Source: Kitasatospora sp. MMS16-BH015 (GTDB lineage Bacteria; Actinomycetota; Actinomycetes; Streptomycetales; Streptomycetaceae). Taken from it: 64,000 bases of DNA. Below, piece by piece: positions 26,465-35,197 of the stretch; positions within the stretch are counted from its first letter, which is position 1, and every line of letters begins with the position of its first letter. The position numbers and the translations under genes are program-made. Under the pieces are notes generated by a model. It worked only from the letters and a program-made list of their open reading frames with translations, had not been told where the DNA came from and ran no database searches. Location: the NCBI RefSeq assembly GCF_002943525.1, contig NZ_CP025394.1, positions 7,641,001 to 7,705,000 on the forward strand. The letters run 5' to 3'.

Positions 26465-27460
26465 TCAGACCGGGTCCGTCGCCGTCCCGAGGTCGGCGGC
26501 GGTGCCCGCCAGGATCTCGCGCGCCTCGGCGGCGGAGAGCGAATCCGAGTCGCTCGCCGCGATCTCGGCGAGCAGGGCGCGGTGGGCGGCCTCCAGCGCC
26601 TCGGCCGGCTCGGTCTCCACGTCCGGGGCGATGCCGGTCAGCTCCCAGTTGGTGCCGTCCACCGGGCTGATCGCGCGGGCCACCGGGATGGTGGCCTCCA
26701 GGTGGGGGTGGACGGTGAAGCCCTGGCGCGGGTTGGCCCCGCCGCCGGTGCGCTCGCCGTAGACCAGGGCACGCCCCAGCTGCTTGAGGTCGTAGGTCAG
26801 CTCCTCGCCGGCCGAGAAGGTGGCCCGGCTGGTCAGCACGGCCAGCGGCTTGCCGCCGCCGAAGCGCGGGCCCGGCACGTGCGGCGGGCTCCAGTAGTCC
26901 CGCTCGGTCTCGGTCTCGCGGTCGTAGAGCGTGTTGAGGTGGGTCGGCTCGTCGAACAGGTACCCGCAGATGTACGCGACGGTGTTCGGGTCCCCGCCCA
27001 CGCACTCGCGCAGGTCCAGCACCAGCGCCTCGGCGCCCGCCACCAGGTTGAGCCCGGCCGTCAGGGTGTCCGCCGTCATGCTCAGCGGGAAGAGGATCGG
27101 CGCGAGCTTCAGCACCGCCACCCCGCCCGCCAGCCGCTCCACCCGCGGCACCCCGCCGAGCGAGGTCTCGGCCTTCCGGGTCAGCTCCGTCATCAGCGCG
27201 CCGTCCTTCACGTCCGGCACCTCGTACGGGTGGAACTTCAGGCGCAGGTGGCGGTCTCCGTTGACGGACTGCAGGTCCTCGGTGACCAGCGCGCCGAGCT
27301 GCTCGGCGTCGGTCACCTCGGCGTAGCGCCCGGCGGCGAGGCGGTCCCCGAGCACGGCGGCCGTCTCGACGCCCACATCCGGGAAGACGTAGAAGTCGGT
27401 GGTGAGGCGGGCGGTCTCCTCGACGATGCGGGTGATCTCGTCGGGCTGGAGCGCGGTCAT
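26465..27460 (-). CDS. S41-family (C-terminal-processing/tricorn-like) peptidase
   Basis: A 331-residue protein. An N-terminal helical domain (about 1-100) resembles the IRBP/tricorn core cap, followed by the ClpP-like S41 catalytic fold. The catalytic serine is Ser216 in FSAGEE, within SRATFSAGEELTYDLKQLGR, and LVLDLRECVGGDP forms the oxyanion region. There is no signal peptide, so it probably works in the cytoplasm. The substrate is unknown. Confidence 0.83.
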   Translation of the reverse strand: MTALQPDEITRIVEETARLTTDFYVFPDVGVETAAVLGDRLAAGRYAEVTDAEQLGALVTEDLQSVNGDRHLRLKFHPYEVPDVKDGALMTELTRKAETSLGGVPRVERLAGGVAVLKLAPILFPLSMTADTLTAGLNLVAGAEALVLDLRECVGGDPNTVAYICGYLFDEPTHLNTLYDRETETERDYWSPPHVPGPRFGGGKPLAVLTSRATFSAGEELTYDLKQLGRALVYGERTGGGANPRQGFTVHPHLEATIPVARAISPVDGTNWELTGIAPDVETEPAEALEAAHRALLAEIAASDSDSLSAAEAREILAGTAADLGTATDPV

Positions 27461-27650
27461 CCGGTGGTTCCCCCTGGTACGGCGGTCGGTCTGTCCGGGT
27501 GATCATGGCCTGCCCACCGGCCCGTGGCAAGGGACGGTAAAGCCCCGCTGACCGCTCGTGGCACCGCGATCTTCCTGCGCTAGAGTGCGCCCGATCTCCG
27601 CTGGCCGGCAGCGGGCACACCGGCAGCGGGAACGCGGAAACCGAGGGGCC

Positions 27651-28700
27651 GTGACTGAGGAGACCACCCGGACCAGGCCCGGGCCGCCGCCCCCGGTGGT
27701 GGCCGCGCTGCCCGTGGCGGAGCGCTCCCGGGCCGGCGAAGTGCTGCGCACCGCCTGGCAGGTGACGGTCTGTCTGGTGGTGGTGGGCTTCGCGCTCTCC
27801 CAGGTGGTGCCGGATTTCGTGCACCGGGTCGGGGTGGCCGCCTTCCAGGCCTGGGGCACCGTGCTGGCCGCCGTGGTGCTGCAGGGGGTGCCCTTCCTGC
27901 TGCTCGGCACCCTGGTCTCGGCCGCCGTCAGCGCCCTGGTGCCCGACCGGGTGCTCACCCGGCTGCTGCCGCGCAACCCCGTGCTCGCCGTGCCGGTGGC
28001 CGGGGTGGCCGGGGCGGTGCTGCCCGGGTGCGAGTGCGCCTCGGTGCCGGTGGCCGCCGGGCTGATCCGGCGCGGGGTGGCCCCCGCCGCCGCGTTCGCC
28101 TTCCTGCTCTCCGCTCCCGCGATCAACCCCGTGGTGCTGGTGGCGACCTCGATCGCCTTCCCCGGCCACCCCGAGATGGTGGCCGCCCGGCTGCTCGCCT
28201 CGCTCGGCTGCTCGGTGACGATGGGCTGGCTCTGGCTGCGCCTCGGCCGCCCGGAGTGGCTCAAGCTGCCCGGCCGGGCCCCGGCCGCCCGGGCCGGCGG
28301 GCGGATCGACGCCTTCCTGCGTGCCCTCCAGCACGACTTCCTGCACGCCGGCGGGTTCCTGGTGCTCGGTGCGGCGGCCGCCGCGACCTTCAACATCCTC
28401 GTGCCGCCCTCGGTGCTCGAGACCTTCGCCGGCTCGCCCTGGCTCGCGGTGCCGCTGCTCGGCGCGCTCGCCGTGCTGCTCTCGATCTGCTCGGAGGCCG
28501 ACGCCTTCGTGGCCGCCTCCTTCGGCGGCTTCTCGCTCACCGCCCGGCTGACCTTCATGGTGGTCGGCCCGATGGTCGACCTCAAGCTGATCGCGCTCCA
28601 GGCGGGCACCTTCGGCCGGTCCTTCGCGGCGCGGTTCTGCGCCGCCACCTTCGGCGCGGCCGTGCTGGCCAGTGCCCTGGTCGGGGGAGTCCTGCTGTGA
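27651..28700 (+). CDS. Permease of the DUF318/YcgR (UPF0718) family
   Basis: A 349-residue integral membrane protein with about eight hydrophobic segments. It carries the family hallmark PGCECASVPVAAGLIRRG with two cysteines in a membrane-proximal loop, and the second half-repeat LSICSEADAFVAASF. Members are proposed to move metal ions or small molecules, partly under zinc control. The GTG start at 27651 follows GAGGGG. It overlaps the next gene by four bases (GTGA), so the two are translationally coupled. Confidence 0.85.
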   Translation: MTEETTRTRPGPPPPVVAALPVAERSRAGEVLRTAWQVTVCLVVVGFALSQVVPDFVHRVGVAAFQAWGTVLAAVVLQGVPFLLLGTLVSAAVSALVPDRVLTRLLPRNPVLAVPVAGVAGAVLPGCECASVPVAAGLIRRGVAPAAAFAFLLSAPAINPVVLVATSIAFPGHPEMVAARLLASLGCSVTMGWLWLRLGRPEWLKLPGRAPAARAGGRIDAFLRALQHDFLHAGGFLVLGAAAAATFNILVPPSVLETFAGSPWLAVPLLGALAVLLSICSEADAFVAASFGGFSLTARLTFMVVGPMVDLKLIALQAGTFGRSFAARFCAATFGAAVLASALVGGVLL

Positions 28701-29425
28701 ACCGGCTGCGCGCGCACCTCCCGGGGCTGCTCCAGGCCTCGATCCTGCTGCTGGTCGGCGGCGCCGTGCTGCGGGTCAGCCTGTTCAGTGAGCTCTACCT
28801 GCGGTACGTCAAGGCGGGGCTGCGGCCGGTGCTGATCGCCTCCGGCCTGCTGCTGGTCGCCCTCGGCCTGCTCGCCGCCGTCCGCGACCGGGGCGGCCCG
28901 GCGGCACACGACCACCACGAAGGGGAAGGCCACCGGCACGGCGCCGCCGGGCCGCGCTCGGCCTGGCTGCTGATCGCCCCGGCCGTGATGCTGCTGCTCT
29001 TCGCCCCGCCGGCGCTCGGCTCCTACACCGTGGCCCGGGACGGCTCGGGCGCCGTGGCCAAGCGCACCTCCTTCCCGCCGCTGCCCGCGACCGGCCCACT
29101 GACCCTGACCCTGAGCGACTACGGCTCGCGGGCGGTCTGGGACGCCAACGCCTCGCTGCGCGGTCGGACGGTCCGGCTGACCGGCTTCGTCACGCCCAAG
29201 GAGGGCGCCGACTGGCGGCTGAGCCGACTGATCGTCACCTGCTGCGCGGCCGACGCCAAGGTGGTGGGGGTCGCCGTGCACGGCGCCCCGGCTCCGGCGG
29301 CCGACAGCTGGGTCACCGTCACCGGCAGCTGGCACCAGGGAAGCGCACTGCCCACCCTGGACGCGGCCACCGTGACAGCGATCGCCACCCCCAAGGACCA
29401 GTACCAGGACACCGTGCAGCCCTGA
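28697..29425 (+). CDS. TIGR03943/DUF1980-family partner of the permease (YcgQ-like)
   Basis: A 242-residue membrane protein: two or three N-terminal hydrophobic helices separated by a His-rich loop (HDHHEGEGHRHG), then an extracytoplasmic OB-like domain with LTGFVTPKEG and a conserved ICC-type TCCAAD cysteine pair. The His/Cys content supports a metal-handling role together with the upstream permease. The GTG at 28697 overlaps that gene's stop. Confidence 0.85.
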   Translation: MNRLRAHLPGLLQASILLLVGGAVLRVSLFSELYLRYVKAGLRPVLIASGLLLVALGLLAAVRDRGGPAAHDHHEGEGHRHGAAGPRSAWLLIAPAVMLLLFAPPALGSYTVARDGSGAVAKRTSFPPLPATGPLTLTLSDYGSRAVWDANASLRGRTVRLTGFVTPKEGADWRLSRLIVTCCAADAKVVGVAVHGAPAPAADSWVTVTGSWHQGSALPTLDAATVTAIATPKDQYQDTVQP

Positions 29426-29436
29426 GTCGAGGACGG

Positions 29437-29468
29437 GTGGGCCCGGGCGGTCGGGGGCCCGGGCCCAC
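29437..29468. terminator. Strong bidirectional hairpin
   Basis: A perfect 12-base stem, 29437-29448 with 29457-29468, eight-base loop. It lies between the convergent stops at 29425 (plus) and 29475 (minus). Confidence 0.8.
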
Positions 29469-29474
29469 GGTGGG

Positions 29475-29690
29475 TCAGACGCGGCCGACCAGGGCGAAGC
29501 CCGCCTCGTCGACCGCGCCGCGCACCGTCGCCTCGTCGAGGTCGCCCTCCGAGGCGACGGTGACCAGGCCGGCCTTGGCGTCGGCCGTCACCGAGGTGAC
29601 CCCGGGCAGCGCGGCCAGGCCGAGGCTCACGGTCTTCTCGCAGTGGCCGCAGCTCATCCCCTCGACGGAGAAAGCGGTGGTGACGGACAT
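29475..29690 (-). CDS. Heavy-metal-associated domain protein, CopZ-like copper chaperone
   Basis: A 71-residue single HMA domain. The metal-binding motif GMSCGHC is at residues about 11-17, followed by the betalphabeta pattern (VTSVTADAKAGLVTV). It should carry Cu(I) in the cytoplasm. The ATG at 29690 follows GGAGG; the frame upstream is not coding. No copper ATPase is adjacent in the window, which is unusual because copZ is often next to copA. Confidence 0.88.
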   Translation of the reverse strand: MSVTTAFSVEGMSCGHCEKTVSLGLAALPGVTSVTADAKAGLVTVASEGDLDEATVRGAVDEAGFALVGRV

Positions 29691-29872
29691 TCGGGTACCT
29701 CCAGCGGATCGGTGGTCGGGAGCCTCCAGCAGAGCGCACCGCGGCAGCCGGATGCGGGGACACGCCGAGCCGGTGCCCCCAACGAGTGGCTCCCGCAGGC
29801 GACATGTCGATCTGTCGCCGGAGATCCGGACCGTTCCGTTCACTCGAACGGGTGGTCGTCGTGATGGTTCGC

Positions 29873-29887
29873 CCTGCCCGGGGCAGG
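29873..29887 (-). terminator. Compact hairpin after the S9 peptidase gene
   Basis: CCTGCCC (29873-29879) and GGGCAGG (29881-29887) are perfectly complementary, just past the peptidase stop at 29893 on the minus strand. The stem is short, so this is tentative. Confidence 0.35.
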
Positions 29888-29892
29888 CGCCG

Positions 29893-31917
29893 TCAGAGCA
29901 GGCGGTCGAACCAGGCGTGGATCCGCCGGAGCGCGTCGAGCTGGTGGGCGCGCTCCCGGAGGCCGTGGCCCTCGCGGGGGTAGACGCGGAGCTCGTGCTC
30001 GACGCCGAAGTGGCGCAGGGCGCGCTGGAAGTGGATCGCCTGGCTCAGCGGCACGTTGGTGTCCTCCTCGCCGTGCAGGATCAGCACCGGGGTGCGGATG
30101 GCGGCGGCGTAGGAGATCGGGCTCTGCCGGTCGTGGCGGTGCGGGCCCGGGCCCTCCCAGCCGGTGCTGCCGCCGAGCGCGGCGTCGAGGAGGCCCCAGT
30201 CGCCGGTGCCGGCCTGCATGCCCCAGTCACTGATGCCCGCGCCCATCACGGCGGCCTTGAATCGGTCGGTGCGGCCGATCGCCCAGGCCGCCAGGAAGCC
30301 CCCGTGGCTCCACCCCGAGATGCCCAGCCGCGCCGGGTCGGCGACCCCTTCGGCCACCAAGTGGTCGATCCCGCCGAGGACATCGGTCCACTCCGCGCCG
30401 CCGACCGCGCCCGCCGCCGTGGCGGCGAACTCGTGGCCGTGCCCCGAGCCGCCGCGCGGGTTGGCCAGGAAGACCGCGTACCCGGCGGTGGCCAGCCACT
30501 GGCCGCAGTCCACCACGGTGAGGGCGAACTCGTCGGCGTGGCGGCCGTAGGGCCCGCCGTGGACCAGGGTGACCAGCGGGAACGGGCCCTCCTCCCGGGT
30601 GCGGCCGACCGGCAGGATCAGCAGGCCGTCCAGCGGGAGCCCGTCGGCGGCCCGGTAGGCCAGCCGCTCCTGCACTCCCCAACCGACCCCGCGCAGCTCC
30701 GGTGCGGTGTCGCTGAGCCGGGTCAACGGGCCCCCGGTGGGCCCGGCGTGGACCTCCTTGGGTGCGTACGCCGTGCTCGCCAGCAGGGCGAGGGTCTCGC
30801 CGGAGCGGCTCGCGCTCACCCCGGTGAGTAGGCCCGGGTGGTGGGACAGTCGGCGGAACCGCAGGGTCGCCGGGTCGAGCCGGTGCAGGGCGGTGTCCAG
30901 TCCGTCGGCGAACAGCGCGAGCGGCGGGCCGTCCGCGACCTGGGCGAGCTCGGCCGGGCAGACGGTCAACTCGGCGGTGAGGTTGCAGTGTTCGGGCACC
31001 GGGCCGCTCGCCGGTGGGACGGTGTCGAGCACGGCGAGCCCGCCGATCAGCTCTCCGGGGGTCACGGCCAGGTGGGCCAGGTGCCAGCCGTCCTCGTGCC
31101 GCCACCAGACCGGGGAGTGCGCCTCGGCCCCGACCGGGCCCAGGTCATGGACGGCCCCCGACTCCGGTTCCACCAGGTGGAGTTCGGCCGTCAGCACGCC
31201 GGGGCCGAGCTCGGCGGTGGACCAGCTCAGCACCGCCAGCGGCCCGCCGTCCGGGCGCTGGGCCACCTCGACCACGTGCCGGTCGCCCAGGCCCGTCACG
31301 GTGCGCAGCGCGCCGGTGGCCAGGTCGAGCAGGCGCAGCCGGGTGACGGGCAGGTGCCGGCCCCAGACCTTGGCGTCCTCCCGTTCGGCGGTCCGGCGCT
31401 CCTGCTCGGCGGTGGGTTCGTCGGCGGCGAGCAGGGCGACGGTGCGGCCGTCGAGCAGCGGGTGGTGGTCGGCGATGCCGCCGCGCCAGGTGGTCAGGGC
31501 TTCGTCCGGGCCGAAGTCCGGGCCGAAGTCCGGGCCGGAGTCGGGGCCGGAGTTCGAGCCGTCGTCCGGGTGGATGCGGATCCGGATCCGGTGAAGTTGG
31601 GGGGTGCCGGGCTCCGCGCGGTCGGAGGTGAAGTAGAGCGAGGCCGAGTCGGGGGCCCACTTCGGGGCGAGGTCGTCGGCCGTGCCGTCGGTGAGCTCGC
31701 GCGGGGGCGTGCTGCCGTCGGCGGCGCCGATCAGGATCGACCCCTGCGGGCCGCCGTTGCGACCGCCGTCCCGGCCGCTGTCCTGGCGGCCGTGGGCGAG
31801 CACGCCGTAGGCGACCAGTCGGCCGTCCGGTGAGACGGCCGGGGTCACGGCGGCGGCCAGGTCGGCGATCAGCTCGGCGGTGAGGGGGGTCGGCGGTGCG
31901 GCGCTCGGCTGCGGCAT
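29893..31917 (-). CDS. S9-family prolyl oligopeptidase-like peptidase
   Basis: A 674-residue protein: an N-terminal beta-propeller region (WD40-like, about 20-420) and a C-terminal alpha/beta hydrolase. The catalytic triad is visible as Ser in GWSHGG, Asp in GEEDTNVP and His in EGHGLRE. There is no signal peptide, so it is likely cytoplasmic and trims oligopeptides or acyl-peptides. The propeller contains a short SGPD/FGPD repeat insertion. The ATG at 31917 follows AAGGG; an upstream in-frame start at 31974 would add a basic leader. Confidence 0.88.
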   Translation of the reverse strand: MPQPSAAPPTPLTAELIADLAAAVTPAVSPDGRLVAYGVLAHGRQDSGRDGGRNGGPQGSILIGAADGSTPPRELTDGTADDLAPKWAPDSASLYFTSDRAEPGTPQLHRIRIRIHPDDGSNSGPDSGPDFGPDFGPDEALTTWRGGIADHHPLLDGRTVALLAADEPTAEQERRTAEREDAKVWGRHLPVTRLRLLDLATGALRTVTGLGDRHVVEVAQRPDGGPLAVLSWSTAELGPGVLTAELHLVEPESGAVHDLGPVGAEAHSPVWWRHEDGWHLAHLAVTPGELIGGLAVLDTVPPASGPVPEHCNLTAELTVCPAELAQVADGPPLALFADGLDTALHRLDPATLRFRRLSHHPGLLTGVSASRSGETLALLASTAYAPKEVHAGPTGGPLTRLSDTAPELRGVGWGVQERLAYRAADGLPLDGLLILPVGRTREEGPFPLVTLVHGGPYGRHADEFALTVVDCGQWLATAGYAVFLANPRGGSGHGHEFAATAAGAVGGAEWTDVLGGIDHLVAEGVADPARLGISGWSHGGFLAAWAIGRTDRFKAAVMGAGISDWGMQAGTGDWGLLDAALGGSTGWEGPGPHRHDRQSPISYAAAIRTPVLILHGEEDTNVPLSQAIHFQRALRHFGVEHELRVYPREGHGLRERAHQLDALRRIHAWFDRLL
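31506..31555 (-). repeat. Four copies of a 12-base in-frame repeat in the peptidase gene
   Basis: Units close to CCGGGCCGAAGT (plus-strand view) encode repeated SGPD / FGPD. The insertion falls in a surface loop of the propeller domain and probably arose by slippage. Confidence 0.7.
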
Positions 31918-32044
31918 GTACGGGCTGCCCTTCGCTCGTCGGTATGACAACTCGCCACGGTGGCAAGCGGACATCCTGTCGCACGGGCGAGCCGAGGGCA
32001 GGTCGATTTCCGGCGGGCCGGCGGTCTTCGGCGCGCGGCCGGGC

Positions 32045-32590
32045 TCAGCGCAGGGTGGTGCCGGCCGGGGCGTCGAGGAGGGGGAGGTCGGTGCGGGTGG
32101 GCAGGCCCTCTCAGTCGCCGGGGGTGGCGACGGCGAACGCGCCGGTGAGGGTGGCGCGTTCGAGGCGGGCGGCTGGGGGGAGGTCGTCCAGGAGGCCGGA
32201 GAGGTAGCCGGCCACGAAGGCGTCGCCCGCGCCGACCACGTCCCGCACCAGCCCGCCGAGCCGGTCCTCCCGGGTGAGCAGCCCGGTCGGTCGCACCTCG
32301 CGGTCGGCCCGCACCTGCCGGACGTCCACCCGCTCGGCCCGCAGCGTGCGCAGCACCAGCTCGCCGAACTCGTCCTCGCCCACCCGGCCGACCCAGCCCG
32401 CCCGGTGGCCGAGCCGGGCCAGGCCGATCGCCACGGTGGCCTCGGAGCCCGCGACGGAGAGCGCCATCGGCGCGCCGAGCCGCACCGGCCCGGTGGCCCG
32501 GAGGGCGGCCATGGTCTCGCCGAAGGTGACCACCTCGGGGTGGTGCGGTGTGTGGTCCACGGTGGTTCCTTCCCGGGAGTGTCGGTTCAT
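32045..32590 (-). pseudogene. Broken PfkB-type 2-dehydro-3-deoxygluconate/galactonate kinase
   Basis: The N-terminal about 100 residues match sugar kinases (VVTFGETMAALRATGPVRLG ... GSEATVAIGLARLGHRAGWVGRVG). They are followed immediately by the C-terminal signature VVGAGDAFVAGYLSGLLDD. About 130 central residues, including most of the substrate lid and nucleotide region, are missing in frame. After ATPGD there is a TGA at 32111-32113 where the family has Trp (TGG); reading through gives EGLPTRTDLPLLDAPAG and a proper TGA at 32045. The gene therefore carries two lesions. It overlaps the aldolase stop (ATGA) as last gene of the operon. Confidence 0.85.
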
Positions 32591-33198
32591 CTCGCGGCTG
32601 CCTCGGTGAGGGCCGCGCGCCAGTGGGCGGCGCGGGTGCGCAGCGCGGCGAGATCGCCGCCGTCGGCCGCGTCGCCGATCAGCGGGGAGCCGACGCCGAC
32701 GGCCACCGCGCCGGCGGCCAGGTAGGCGGCGGCGGAGGCCGCGTCCACCCCGCCGACCGGGAGGAACGGCACCTCGGGGAAGGGCGCGCGCAGGGCGCTC
32801 AGGTAGGCCGGGCCGCCGAGCGAGGCCGGGAAGAGCTTGACGGCCAGCGCGCCGCGGCGCCCGGCCTCGATCACCTCGGTCGGGGTGAAGGCGCCGATCA
32901 GGTGCGGGAGTCGGCTCTCCGTGTCGGTGATGCCGGGGGTGACCAGGAAGCTCGCCCCGGCCTCGGCGGCCCGGGCGGCGTCGGCGGCGGTGAGCACGGT
33001 GCCCGCGCCGAGCAGGGCCGAGGGCCCGAGGCTGCGGCGGGCCCGTTCGATCACCCAGAGGGCGTCGGCGGTGGTGAGCGAGACCTCGCTCGCGGTGAGG
33101 CCCTCCTCGGCGAGGGTGAGCACGGTGCGGAGGGCGGCCTCGCGGTCGCGGCCGCGCACGATCGCCAGGGTGCGGCAGGGGAGTTCGGCGAGGTTCAC
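32587..33198 (-). CDS. 2-dehydro-3-deoxy-6-phosphogalactonate/gluconate aldolase
   Basis: A 203-residue class-I aldolase splitting KDPGal/KDPG into pyruvate and glyceraldehyde 3-phosphate. Conserved elements: catalytic base Glu in ASEVSLTT, GAGTVLT phosphate-site region, Schiff-base Lys in AVKLFPAS, and PVGGVD. The GTG start at 33198 overlaps the upstream gene by four bases. In the dgo-type pathway it acts after the kinase encoded next door, which is broken here. Confidence 0.88.
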   Translation of the reverse strand: MNLAELPCRTLAIVRGRDREAALRTVLTLAEEGLTASEVSLTTADALWVIERARRSLGPSALLGAGTVLTAADAARAAEAGASFLVTPGITDTESRLPHLIGAFTPTEVIEAGRRGALAVKLFPASLGGPAYLSALRAPFPEVPFLPVGGVDAASAAAYLAAGAVAVGVGSPLIGDAADGGDLAALRTRAAHWRAALTEAAAR

Positions 33199-34055
33199 GC
33201 GGGTGGGCCCTCTTGGTCGGGGTGGCTGGTGGCGGTGAGATCGAGCTCCCAGCGCAGCACGCCGCTCGCGGGGACGGTGGCGGCGTCGGGCCCGGTGTCC
33301 TCGGCCCCGGCCTCGACCTCGGCCAAGTCGAAGACCCGGCCGAGCATGGGCTCGACGCCGATGCTGCGGTAGGGGGCGGTGGCCGGGAAGCCGCCGAGGT
33401 TGCGCCAGAGGGCGACGGAGCAGGGCGTGCCGGCCTCGGCCCGCAGGGTCAGGGTGAGCTGGTCGGCGCCGTCCTGGACGGTGACGGAGGGGCAGTCGGT
33501 CAGGATCGCCCCGACGGCGGTGCCGTCGGCCGGGCCGAGCCGCTCCAGCGGGAGGCCGCAGGGGGCAGGCCAGGGGCCGGTGCGGTACCGGGCCCCGGGC
33601 GGCCAGGGGGCGGCGAGCAGCTCCGCGGCCTCGGGGAAGAGCCGGGTGGGCGTGCCGGCCGGGGCGAGCAGCCGGGCCGCGGGGGAGAGGTCGAGCAGGG
33701 CGTGCGCGGCCCAGAGGAAGCGGTAGCCCGGGGTGGCGCGCAGCTCGTACGAGACGGTGGTGGTGGGGGAGTTGTGGGCTATCCGGCGGCGGAGGGTGTA
33801 GTCGGGGGTGACCAGCAGGTCGTCCTCGCCGGACCGGTGCCAGGGGCGGGACCAGGCGTCGCCGTGGTCGGGCAGGCCGCGCACGGTGGGCAGGCACTCC
33901 TCCAGCCCGCCCGCGTCCACGAAGGCGTCGCCGGGTCGCACGCCGGCCCGGGCCGGGTCGGGCCGGTGCCAGAGCCACTCGCGTCCGGCGGCGCGCAGCG
34001 AGGTCCAACGGCCGCCGTGGGCCAAGTCGGTGGCGATGTGGAGGGGGTGGGTCAC
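33195..34055 (-). CDS. Aldose 1-epimerase-like protein
   Basis: A 286-residue protein of the galactose-mutarotase-like superfamily. Visible are AGREWLWHRPDP (common N-terminal strand) and ATPGYRFLWAAHALLDLSPAA, with WRNLGGF in the C-terminal half. It would interconvert sugar anomers feeding the operon's dehydrogenase. GTG at 34055 overlaps the dgoD stop (GTGA). The longer upstream open frame is antisense noise. Confidence 0.78.
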   Translation of the reverse strand: MTHPLHIATDLAHGGRWTSLRAAGREWLWHRPDPARAGVRPGDAFVDAGGLEECLPTVRGLPDHGDAWSRPWHRSGEDDLLVTPDYTLRRRIAHNSPTTTVSYELRATPGYRFLWAAHALLDLSPAARLLAPAGTPTRLFPEAAELLAAPWPPGARYRTGPWPAPCGLPLERLGPADGTAVGAILTDCPSVTVQDGADQLTLTLRAEAGTPCSVALWRNLGGFPATAPYRSIGVEPMLGRVFDLAEVEAGAEDTGPDAATVPASGVLRWELDLTATSHPDQEGPPA

Positions 34056-35197
34056 CATTCGGCGAAGGACCCGTCCTCGTGCTGCCAGACCGGGTTGCGC
34101 CAGCGGTGGCCGACGGCGTCGGCCCGGCGGACGGCGGCCTCGTCGATCTCGATGCCCAGCCCGGGGCCGGTGGGGAGGGCGGCGTGGCCCTCGGTGAAGC
34201 GGAACGGGGTCGGGTCGAGCAGGTGGTCGAGCAGGTCGTGGCCCTGGTTGTAGTGGATCCCCAGGCTCTGCTCCTGGATCAGGAAGTTGGGCGTGGTGAA
34301 GGCGAGTTGGAGGCTGGCGGCGAGGGCGATCGGGCCGAGCGGGCAGTGCGGGGCGAGCGAGACGTCGTGCAGCTCGGCCAGGGCGGCGATCCGGCGGACC
34401 TCGGAGATGCCGCCGGCGTGCGAGACGTCGGGCTGGGCCACCGCGATCCCGCTGCCCAGCACCTCGCGGAAGTCCCAACGGGAGTAGAGCCGTTCGCCGG
34501 TGGCCAGCGGCACGGAGCTGCAGTCGGCGAGTCGGCGCAGCTCGCGGGAGTGCTCGGGCAGCACCGGCTCCTCGACGAAGAGCGGGTGCAGCGGTTCGAG
34601 CAGCGGCAGCAGGCGACGGGACATCGCGGTGGACATCCGGCCGTGGAAGTCGATCGCGATGTCCCGCTCCTCGCCGAGGACTTCGCGGACGGCGGCGACC
34701 CGGTCGAGCACCTCCTGGGTGCGGGCGGGGGTGTCGATGGCGCGCAGCTGCGCGGAGCCGTTCATCTTCACGGCGGTGAACCCGGCCTCGGTCTGGGCCC
34801 GGGCGAGCTCGGCCACCTCGGTGGGCCGGTCGCCGCCGATCCAGGCGTAGACCCGGACGCGCTCGCGCACGGCCCCGCCGAGCAGTTGGTGCACCGGCAC
34901 CCCGTAGGTCTTGCCCGCGATGTCCCAGAGCGCCTGGTCGATGCCGGCCACGGCGCTGGAGAGCACCGGGCCGCCCCGGTAGAAGCCGCCCTTGGTGAGC
35001 ACCTGCCAGTGGTGCTCGATCCGCAGCGGGTCCTGCCCGATCAGGTAGTCGGCCAGCTCGTGCACGGCCGCCCGCACCGTCTCGGCCCGGCCCTCCACCA
35101 CGGGCTCGCCCCAGCCGACCACCCCTTCGTCGGTGGCCACCCGCAGGAAGAGCCAGCGCGGCGCGACCAGGAAGGTCTCCAGCCCGGTGATCCTCAC
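34052..35197 (-). CDS. dgoD: D-galactonate dehydratase
   Basis: A 381-residue enolase-superfamily enzyme dehydrating D-galactonate to 2-dehydro-3-deoxy-D-galactonate. The wording matches E. coli DgoD closely: PRWLFLRVATDEGVVGWGEP, YRGGPVLSSAVAGIDQALWD, FHGRMS, FVEEPVLPEH, QPDVSHAGGISE, APHCPLGPIALAAS, IHYNQGHDLLD and the end WQHEDGSFAEW. Metal-binding Asp/Glu residues lie in IDFHGR, VEEPV and TGERL; the general acid/base His is in APHCP. GTG start at 35197 overlaps the regulator stop. Confidence 0.93.
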   Translation of the reverse strand: MRITGLETFLVAPRWLFLRVATDEGVVGWGEPVVEGRAETVRAAVHELADYLIGQDPLRIEHHWQVLTKGGFYRGGPVLSSAVAGIDQALWDIAGKTYGVPVHQLLGGAVRERVRVYAWIGGDRPTEVAELARAQTEAGFTAVKMNGSAQLRAIDTPARTQEVLDRVAAVREVLGEERDIAIDFHGRMSTAMSRRLLPLLEPLHPLFVEEPVLPEHSRELRRLADCSSVPLATGERLYSRWDFREVLGSGIAVAQPDVSHAGGISEVRRIAALAELHDVSLAPHCPLGPIALAASLQLAFTTPNFLIQEQSLGIHYNQGHDLLDHLLDPTPFRFTEGHAALPTGPGLGIEIDEAAVRRADAVGHRWRNPVWQHEDGSFAEW

